Shown here one piece after another: positions 55,149-64,000 of a DNA stretch of 64,000 nt. The DNA lies in NCBI GenBank assembly GCA_015499995.1, contig JADNRV010000070.1, forward strand, positions 62,001 through 126,000. Direction: 5' to 3'. Position numbers and translations under genes: made by a program. This DNA is from Flammula alnicola (lineage: Eukaryota; Basidiomycota; Agaricomycetes; Agaricales; Strophariaceae). The notes beneath the pieces were generated by a model. It did no database searches. It saw only the letters and a program-made list of their open reading frames with translations, and was not told the DNA's origin. Each line of letters opens with the position of its first letter. Position 1 is the stretch's first letter.

Positions 55149-58100
55149 CTAAAGCAAAGTTCTCCAACTTATTGGAATACCTGCCACTCTATCCACTTCT
55201 TTCTGAAGATCGTCCTGGCTAACCGGAAACATGGTGAGTCCTTGTGGGTTCTGAGAGCGAAGATTGCCCGCGTAGTCAAGAGGAACATTCTGTCCTCCAG
55301 GCTGGTCATACCAAGCCATCATGTCTTGGAGAAATCTGACAATGTTAGCGTGGATGACTAGAAGGAGATTATCGACCCATTCAGTGTAAATATTGTCGAG
55401 GTTGTTGGTCCAATCCACTTGGTTCAAGTTCAAGCCAGCTGGCAGGTTGGGATCCTGTTGGATTGGGCGAGCATTAGTTCAGAAGATCATATAGTTTTTG
55501 AGAAATAACATACGTTTGAGTACCGATCAAACCAATCGAACCTGATAGTAGCCACTTGTAAAATCACTGCAAAAATCGAGAAGAAAAGCTCGCGTACCAA
55601 ATATTGTTTACGCAGTCATGTGTCATACTGAACTGGCTAAACGCGATTCCGCTGTTCATGTAACTCATTACACCAGCGGCCTGACCAACAGAATGTTCAT
55701 TAGGTAGTCTAGGCACCGATTTTTGGCACTACGCACTGCACGGAAGACTGCGACCTGTTTGTGTGCATCATAGGCTTTGAATATATTCTCTGCCCGGAAA
55801 GTTTGCCCGGCGATCGCCTGTAAATAGAGGCATAGGTACGCATTGTCCAAAGATATAAATTTTGTGTACTCACCGACGCCTTAGCTCCATTCTATAAACC
55901 ACAAATTAATCAAACCAAAATCTGAAAGCACGAAGGGTCAATGGGTAACTCACGGCGATACTCTCCAGCCAAACCATCTGGTTTCCCGCCGGCGTTGCCA
56001 GGTCGGTGCCGCGGAACGAATTCGCAGGAAGGCATCGCTGCAAAGAGGTGATGACACTCTGTCCATTTCCACCTCCTTGGGGAAAGTACGGCTGTTTGAG
56101 ATACGTGTTGGCCCAAACGCAAAAAGATGGGAAAGTTTGGCTGATCCACAGGTTGTGTACATTCGTGGCAAGGAAATCGATGAATAGCGAAACTGCATGA
56201 ATTCAGCGGGGTCATGCAGCTATAAAGCACTATGACCATACGACTTACGCATTTGCAGCTCGTAAACATGCTCTCTCCCGTATATGTTGGCACCGGTCAC
56301 GGGAGCACCGTCGTATTGTTTATAGTCTGAGTTAAGTATGCTCGCAGGGCTACTGAGGTCGAAGTAGCCAATAGTTTTGGTGCCTGAGTAGGTCGGGGCA
56401 TTGATATTGATGGGATTGGCGCTACTTGAGCAGGTTGCGACAGTCACCTGAGGAAATCGTCAATCCGAGACTGTCGAGTTAGATACCTCTTTATCATACA
56501 CTGACCTTGCGGAGTTGTTGAATATGTGAAATGTCTGATAGACGATCCAGTTAGTTGTACAGGAAATTCTGATAACGACATCAAGATAACATACTGAACG
56601 CCGGGCTTTCTGAGTCATCCAAATCCACTGCACGTCGTTCAAAGGCATCTTGAAGCGTCTGAGAAGACACTATAAATGGGATTTAAGCCTGAAGAAGACA
56701 AGATCTCATGTTTTGGGAGCTTACAGTCATCATAAGGGTCGAAGTCGGTTCCCTTTCCAGTATCTGCACCGGCTATTTGGTCTCCAACAGCGGGACAGAA
56801 TAGATTACCTTCATTTAAATAAACTATTTAGACCGTCTCGTGGAAGAAGAATTAAAGAAGATCTACCTGGTATAAACGGCACTGAGCGTTTCTGAATTGC
56901 TGACGTCTTCTTCGAGACAGGCTCAATGAGATACTCGACGCCATCATCTTTGTACCCCCGCAGAAACGCGCCTTTCCGCCCCGCGTCCGGCGGTTCAAAG
57001 TTCGAAGCGTATGGTAATGTAGACTCGTTCAGGTCCCGCCGGCGAGTGTCTAAGGACAATGGGCACTGCGCCGATGAAACCGTTGTGGTGAATCATGGCA
57101 GCATTTAAACATAAAATTGGAAACGGCTCACGTAGCCTCCTTCCGGGAAATTGTACTGGTTGCTGTACAGCGGCCACACTAAAGGACCTGTCTCCCAGAA
57201 AGCAATACTGAGTAGGAATAAGCAATGCAACTCTAAGATAAGCACGGAACTGTACACCGACCTTCCCGTCACCCCAGCAACACTGTACACCCCGTTTTCA
57301 ATGTCAGTTAGGAGTCAAGCGCGCATAACAAGTTGCGAAGTCACTGACAGGTTTACAGAAAAGTAGGGATTGATGCAAATATTAACATCTTGTAGATTCG
57401 AAACTGACCCACTGATACTGACACCTCCACCTAAGTCTGGTAAGGGGCTCGCTTTGTTAGTAGACTGAACCGGCACCATCGGAAGATGAGATCATACCTG
57501 CACGGATGAAAGCCTTTGAAAATGAAACAGAGATATCCAGGATGTCAGTCAGAATTTAGTTTCCATGGGTGCAAAACATACCTGCGCATCTACGAGAGTT
57601 CCGCCCAGAATACTAACACCCATTTGTACTTGTGGAACGATGTGAACCGACAAGTCTCCTTGAAGGTCTACCTGCCAATTAATGTCGGGGATCGGTCTGT
57701 TGACTGGCGGGGAAACTGCATTTGGTTGTATAGTTCCAGGGATTTGGTCTGAGCTGCTTTGTCCGAGAGTAAAGTCCACCTGCGTCAGAGCATAAGCGCC
57801 TAAATAAGAGGAAAAATAAACATTAGAACATACGCTGGGGAACTCATATGCCAGTGATGCTTCAAATTTTCTGTTATTAACGTCATCATTATATGAAAAT
57901 ATTGTGTTTGTATATCGTTACGAACCCTCCGATTGAAAGTTGTCCCGTGATGTATCCCTCCAGCACAAGCGACGGTCCAATCCTGTCCGAACCTAAGTCG
58001 ATGTCAGACGAGCGAGTATATCGACCTACGTCAAAATTCCAGGATAATATAAACCTGGAGACGACAATTCTCAGTCTGTAGACATAAATCGTAGAAGGCA

Positions 58101-61100
58101 GATATAAATCACCTGGGAAACCAAACGAGGCAAGCTGAATCATGGAAGAATCGTACGAGACAGATGCCGTGCCTTCAATGGTGAATACAGCACTGGCACT
58201 TGCATCTGACGCTAGATAGGAATGAGGGTGTTATTCGAAATGTAGTGCGCAAATTTACGCACAGAAAAACAGATAAGCGGCCTGGACAGTTGGAGGAACA
58301 ATCTGCCCTTGCAGATAAAACCCATATCGTGCTCTGAACTCTACGCAGACGTACGCGTCACGCCAAGCATATATATCATAGAAAGAAAGCGCGTACGGGC
58401 ACTTCCTTGCAGGGTAATGTCCATGCTGCTCTCGAAGGCTGGGGGACCTGTATCGGCGAAAAAAAGTATCAGAAAAGAACAGAAACTCAAAATCAGCAGA
58501 TAAAGAGGCGATTATACCCGGACAAGATTCCTCCTGCGAAAATATCACATAGGTATCCGACCATATAAACTGACGGGTTGTTGTTGACTTCGTCTTCACT
58601 GTGTTGAGTTTATCCAACCAGCCGGTGAATGTTCCCCACCACCTTCTTGCCAAAGTCTTCTCCTTCCAAAGCCCACGTTCTTGGAGCCAGCGCTTTCTCT
58701 CCGGCGGAGAATCGATGACTGTGTCCCTTCAAATCGAGGTTAAGCGAGGTAGTAGAAGTTTGACAAGAGGACAGACCAGTAATCCGGGAGGTCAGACGCG
58801 TCAACCTAAACAAGATGGCAACAAAGGGTGAGCTTTCACAACCACAAGTATATTCAAATATACGTACCCTCATATAAACAGGCCCATTTGATTCCGGCTG
58901 CGTTGTAGAAGTAAAGTGATCTGATCAGTCGCTACTTCGGAGGATATGCGGAAACGGTTACTCACAATGGCTAAAAAGTTATAGTCGAAGTGCAACGAGT
59001 AAACAGACTCCGAAGCCAGTTTGCGCGAATTGTGGAATGTCGGAAGAACGTTCTGGTTAGGGTGGACATCCAAGCTAACAACTCGAGCATATGGGCCTTG
59101 GCCACAAGATTGAGGCATTTTCACGATGGTGTGCTGGACTTGACCGAAAAAGACATGACCGCAGCTAGATGCTGGGTCGGACATAGATTTTGAACAGTAT
59201 GCAAGGACCTATAAAAAACGATATCTCAATCTTGATCGAGGACCGATGTAAGCACGAGAACCCACTTTCTGTGACTGGTCGCTCGTTGAATTACAGCCAA
59301 CAATGACCCAGTTAGTTTCAATAGCCAAAGAGGACACTGACGCAGGGTTCGGGCTGTCAATGAAAACCTCTCCGAAGGGAGTGAACTCCTCTTCAGTGTC
59401 CTCAGAAATTCGGATGCAAACGATTCTCAGTGATGTGCGCACCTGTGGGTTGATTTCCAGCTTCAAGGTCGTCTGGGGCCCCTGAATATACAGCTTCCGC
59501 TCCTCCCGAATCTGAATGACCCACATCCTGGTCCATATCAACAGTGAAAGACTCTGAGCCGATGGGCACGTTTGACGGGAAGACATCGTCGAATGGAACG
59601 GGAATAAAATTCGACCCTATAAAACTTGTTCAGGATTTAATGATCGTGGTAATTTGCCTCGATATTTACCAGCAGGGTCGCAACAATACGCCCTTGTTCT
59701 TCCCAAACACGGCTGTGATGTGTCGCCTTGAGGATCAGTCACTATAGTTCCGAGTCAGACTTGAATAGAACCGCCAGTAGCATCTCCCGGAAGAGTTTCG
59801 CAAAGGAAAAGTCTTACGGAGCTGAACTTGGCCAGCCTCGCACGCATTATCGAAGCCTATGGATAGATGCGCGTCAGTATACTGAATGGAATCAGCAAAC
59901 TTGGCCCTTATGTACAAAGAGGTGGTGTTCCGACCCATTTACAATTTTCGTATGGGACTGATATTTAAATGTGTCAGAGTATCCTCGGTAATATCGACGG
60001 GAAAGAGCATACGTGGGACTGAACAGCAATATGGTTTTACTTCGCCAAGTGGACATGTCTGTGGGCATTGTTGCTCGAGATCGGCTTCGTTATCCGCGAA
60101 ACAATCCGTGATTTGGGAAGAGCCTTGTCCTCTCGTTCCAATGGTGATAAAGTTACTGGGACTATTAGCTCCAGAAGGGCAGCTTGGTGAATTCGTGCAT
60201 TCTTGATATTTCTATTTCAATATTAATCCGTAATGATGCAACTTGCATCGACTTACCAAAGAACAGACAGTTCAAATTTAGTTGCTCGAAGTTCGTCTGG
60301 CAGCATAATGCTTGCTCCCCAAGTAGGCATTGGGTCCCGTCACCTGCAGGATCGGTTGCTAGAACCGCTTCTCCTGGGTTGCAAGACGGGTTGCACAATA
60401 TGTCTCCCCCACGCCATTGACATGAAGTTGGGGCATTTCCTGCTGGACAACACAAAAGGGCTCGGTTATTTAGAGGGCAAACTTCGCCCGGTAGGGCAGG
60501 ATTCGTTGTCACCGAAGCTATGGCGCTGCAGCGAGAATCAATTTTACAAACCAAGCAGAGGAATAGAAACGAGCACGCACACTTGACCAAGGCCACAGGA
60601 TGTCGCTCCACAGGGCGAAACCACGCATTGATCACCGCTCTCAACGTTCCCAGCAGCGAGTGCAGTGATTTCAGGATACAGATCGGTCATGGCCGTGTAG
60701 CTGGTATCATCCTGATCAACAGACCAGATCATCGTTCCCCCAATACAATGGTCGTTGGCGCTATGTATTTCGTTTAGTAGAATGCGGCATATATGGAAGT
60801 TCCTCTTACTAGTTCATCTTGAGAGCAAATGAGTCCCCGTCGTCATAGCTGACCCACTGATTTCTGATAGGCGAAAGTTAGATCTGTACGCAGATGCGAA
60901 CTTGATCAGGAGCTAGATTAAATGAACTCACGAGTCCCAGATAATATATTTTACAGCTGCAACCTCATCAAACACGACCTGGACCGAGGTACTCTGGAGG
61001 ATAGATTGTATTTCTGAGAACATCAGAGTCCCGGAGTTGTCGCTGCAAGGACCGGCTATCGGAAGTTGTTTAGCAATAGAATATCTTCGAACGTGCTGTA

Positions 61101-63345
61101 ACGGCGCCGCAACACACTCACGATTTCCGCCTGAAACCCAAGGACAAGGAGGTTCCGTACAGCTTGGGTCAGCCAGAGTGAATGAGCGCCCATAGAATCC
61201 CATTCCCATGACCTGGAGGCAAATGTGCGTCATTTGCTTATTAAAATTGAAATCGGGAAAGAGCTTACCATCTGCGAAGGACTGACACCAATTCTCCAAA
61301 ACAGCTGAAATGCTTGGTCGATTTCAGTCACTACTAGGATTTCAGCAAATAGGATTGTGGATAAAATGATGTCGTTCACGGTTCGTGTGGGACCCTAGTA
61401 CAAATCTGTGGATATTTTCAGCGATGAAGAACGAAGATTTGAGGCAGACTAACCCAATGTACGGCTTCCGATGAGTTGTAATTAGATATCAGAGTGTAAT
61501 TAGATATCAGAGGGAGATAAGTAAATTTCTCGACTCACATCGACTCCATCCCATGTGCCTTAGATTGACACATTAATATCTTGGCTGACGAGCAGACCAC
61601 TGATTGAACATACCATGCAAATCATACGTCCTATATGGGCATCATTAAATTTTGGTGTTTGAACTAACAGGTTGGACACTCACATTACATTTACCCAGTC
61701 GGCATGTTGGAGCAAACCTGGGAGGTCAAAGTGTTGAAGATACCAGTAGGAGGATGGTGCAGTGCTAAACAAGGCCGTCTCGCAATCAAAACGCGGTCTC
61801 GCCCGAACCCATTTAGAAAGTAAGCACTCACAACGTTAACCCATATCCATGAGGCCCAAATGCGGTCTGTTTACATATATCCGTTAATTGCGAACTTGGA
61901 CTTCACATAATACCAAGGTCACGCACCTTGACTGCTTTCATAAAAGAGACGTAGTTTTCTGTGTCCGCCGGGACACCACCTCGATCAAAAGCACCCGGAT
62001 ACTAAAAATAAATGCAACCGTTAACCTCAGGGGCTAAATCACGCGAGACGAATGCAACCACATACCTCCCAGTCGACATCGATTCCGTCAAATCCATAGG
62101 TTTCCAGGATTTGGAGAGCAGATACGATAAAAGTTTGCGTGTTTGCGTCAGACGCCACAAGAGAGGAGAAGATGAATTGAGTCGGTGGATCCTACAGTGA
62201 ATTCATTGAGTATCTTTCTTGAAATGATCACGATTCATGGAAATCACGCGTTCCAGGACAACGAACGCACATTAAAAGACCATCCACCAATCGAAAGAAA
62301 CACCTTTAAAGCAGGAGCATTGGCTTTAAGGTTAGTCGTACGCGACCATAGAAGTTCGTCGCCGGCGCTCATGGGTATGATCTCAAAGTTGTTGCCAATC
62401 AATGCAAACGCGAAGTTGACATGAGTTAGGCTACTGGCGGGAATTTGTTCAGGAGTAAAAGCTAGGCATGATCTAAAACCTCGATTGTGAGTAGAATGCA
62501 GCATACCGAGGATGTCAGCGTCGAGCTTACCGAGTTATCGCCCAACTTTCGTAGTATCCGATGCGTCGAGCAGTTGCAGACTGTTGATCGCTCCCTGCAT
62601 AAGTTCTTAAATGAGCATATTGATTCGAGGCTAATATAGACTAACCGCATGAAGGAATCGGGGGACCTCCACAGTGCGATTGACAACCAGTTCCACAAAA
62701 TTCATCTGTGGTCCCGCAGAATCCAAACTAAACCACTAATTAGAGAAGTGGTACTTTCTAAGATAGAAAAACATACCTGACTGCAACAAACATTCTTCAT
62801 GGCACATTAGCTTATCCCGCAAGTATGGACATATTAAGTTACACGTACCAAAGGGCACTGAAGACAAAGCATAGTTTGAGATGGTTGCATACTCTAATCT
62901 AGATTTTCTAATAGAGACTTACCGTAACGTTTTCTGGCGCGGCATCTGGCCCACATTCTGCAAGTGCGTTACAATTGCTTGTGCAAGGCTGGGAAAAGGA
63001 AAATCCGTATCATTGGCATATCTGATGAAGTTGCACTTTATCACGACGACTTACCCCTCCTTTTGAAACAGGAGTACAGAATGCCGGTCCAAATCTAAGA
63101 CGAGGGATGTGATTAGATATGGTGCGCACCGGATGACGAAGGTAAATAGATACTAACCCACAAAATCCTGTATCGCCATTGCAGCATGCTTGATTAGAAC
63201 AAGGAATATCGGGTGTGCAAGAGCCAACTGGGAGATTTGTGGCATTTGTTGCCTGTGCACGGGCAACCTCTCTACCGTAGAGTACAATCCATAGCCAACT
63301 AATGAGAAGAAGACCGCTCGGAGCTGAAAGAAAAGTTAGGTGCAT
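55149..63345 (-). CDS. Secreted GH18 chitinase with hevein-like domain and very long C-terminal extension
   Basis: Start at 63345: MHLTFLSAPSGLLLISWLWI, a clear signal peptide, then a Cys-rich CTPDIPCSNQACCNGDTGFC region. The chitin-binding domain is spliced from three exons as CPLNVCCSQFGFCGTTDEFC. GH18 follows: ARRIGYYESWAITR, LTHVNFAFALIG, LKVFLSIGGWS, the catalytic DGIDVDWE (62066-62089) with its glutamate, GMGFYGRSFTLADP and GGTMIWSVDQDD. After it come Cys-rich repeats (CCPAGNAPTSCQWRGGDILC, QALCCQ) and a large beta-rich tail, as in fungal subgroup-C chitinases. More than 20 introns of about 50 bp are present. I did not verify every junction beyond about 60000, so the C-terminal third (55149-58600) could include a second gene. 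It probably acts on chitin outside the cell. Confidence 0.7.
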
Positions 63346-63375
63346 TGAGTAGTCAGGGCATAATCACATTTTGTC

Positions 63376-63829
63376 TTATGTTTTAATACTAGCCACACTT
63401 CTCTGAGATGAGTCCGCAATGATGAAATTGCCGAAGCATCTCTGTTCTCCCTTCACTGACACTGTGGTAAATCTAGAGGAATTCCATTTCAGAACGAAGT
63501 GATCCATGTGGTACAAAAACACCGTCGAACTGGTCATCTGGTTCAAGATAGAAGCGTAGAACTCATACCAATTTATTTTGTCCGACAGGAGAGGGAGAAA
63601 AGCGAATCCATCTAAATCCGTCGTGTTTAAACGATAACGCGTCGTGCAAGCGATGTACATATGGCTTAAACAGCACATGAAGTACAGTAGAAAACGTGCC
63701 GTAAGTACACCTTCTGACCGCGCTCAGGCGGACGGTTAACGGGGCGGTTGGCACCGTCTCGTAAATACCGTTGACGCGCTGTCCAGTAAAAACAGGTGCA
63801 TTAGCTTCCACCGCCCCGGTAGTGCTCAT
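63376..63829 (-). CDS. Possible small hypothetical gene
   Basis: An ATG at 63829 opens MSTTGAVEANAPVFTGQRVN and GIYETVPTAPLTVRLSAVRR, 88 codons in one frame. The frame has no domain I know. It lies 484 bp upstream of the chitinase start, in the same orientation, and could be an upstream exon, a small gene or noise. An alternative frame (63376-63678) overlaps it and is equally uninformative. Confidence 0.2.
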
Positions 63830-64000
63830 GATACTACAATATTTTACATCACTGGCGGTCGCTACTTTCTTGGAAGATGCGGTATAAAAGCCTACTTAAA
63901 TTAAAACCTACCCCCCTACTGGAGATATTCTTTGGCATTTAAATACCGTTTGTGAGTTGGACTGGTGCTGCCGTCAATAACTCGGAGAATGGGCGGGACG

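Overview
The window is nuclear DNA of a filamentous basidiomycete, most likely an Agaricomycete. Genes are split by many 45-75 bp GT-AG introns. Intact fungal housekeeping genes sit next to families typical of mushroom-forming fungi: F-box proteins of the VCRTWR type, a seven-helix DUF6534-like membrane protein, a CTWSAVHPN-type membrane protein and cytosolic metzincin proteases. No bacterial-style operons, rRNA genes, complete tRNAs or CRISPR arrays were seen. All exon joins were made by eye from splice sites and reading frame.

Left part (about 1-31 kb), mostly conserved genes: a Mutator-like MITE (610-1245); a NOP13-like nucleolar RRM protein divergent from COA3; the septation-network protein Cdc14; a repeat-bearing gap; a fumarylacetoacetate-hydrolase family enzyme convergent with succinate-semialdehyde dehydrogenase; an Arb1-like protein; a DUF6534-like membrane protein; mitochondrial MGM101; a YIH1/IMPACT protein divergent from ATG29; DDI1 convergent with SPT3; and an APH-type kinase divergent from SPT3.

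Middle part (about 32-49 kb), a rearranged accessory block: a small gene broken by a 10-bp tandem duplication; two F-box paralogues, one intact and one decayed; a fragment of histone H3 (start codon GTG, then ARTKQTARKS); two truncated and broken copies of a gamma-tubulin-complex (GCP5-like) gene plus an inverted exon fragment of it; and a large gene (40352-46042, 8 exons, 1768 aa) that fuses three complete metzincin protease domains to an 887-residue C-terminal region I cannot assign. All its exon phases agree, which is why I read it as one gene. It is the most unusual object in the window.

Right part (about 49-64 kb): a lineage-specific membrane protein, a long unrecognised multi-exon gene, and an approximately 8-kb, intron-rich gene for a secreted GH18 chitinase with a hevein-like chitin-binding domain and a very long C-terminal extension. 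The left-hand genes act in unrelated core processes. The right half looks like a fast-evolving region of duplications, pseudogenes and lineage-specific proteins.
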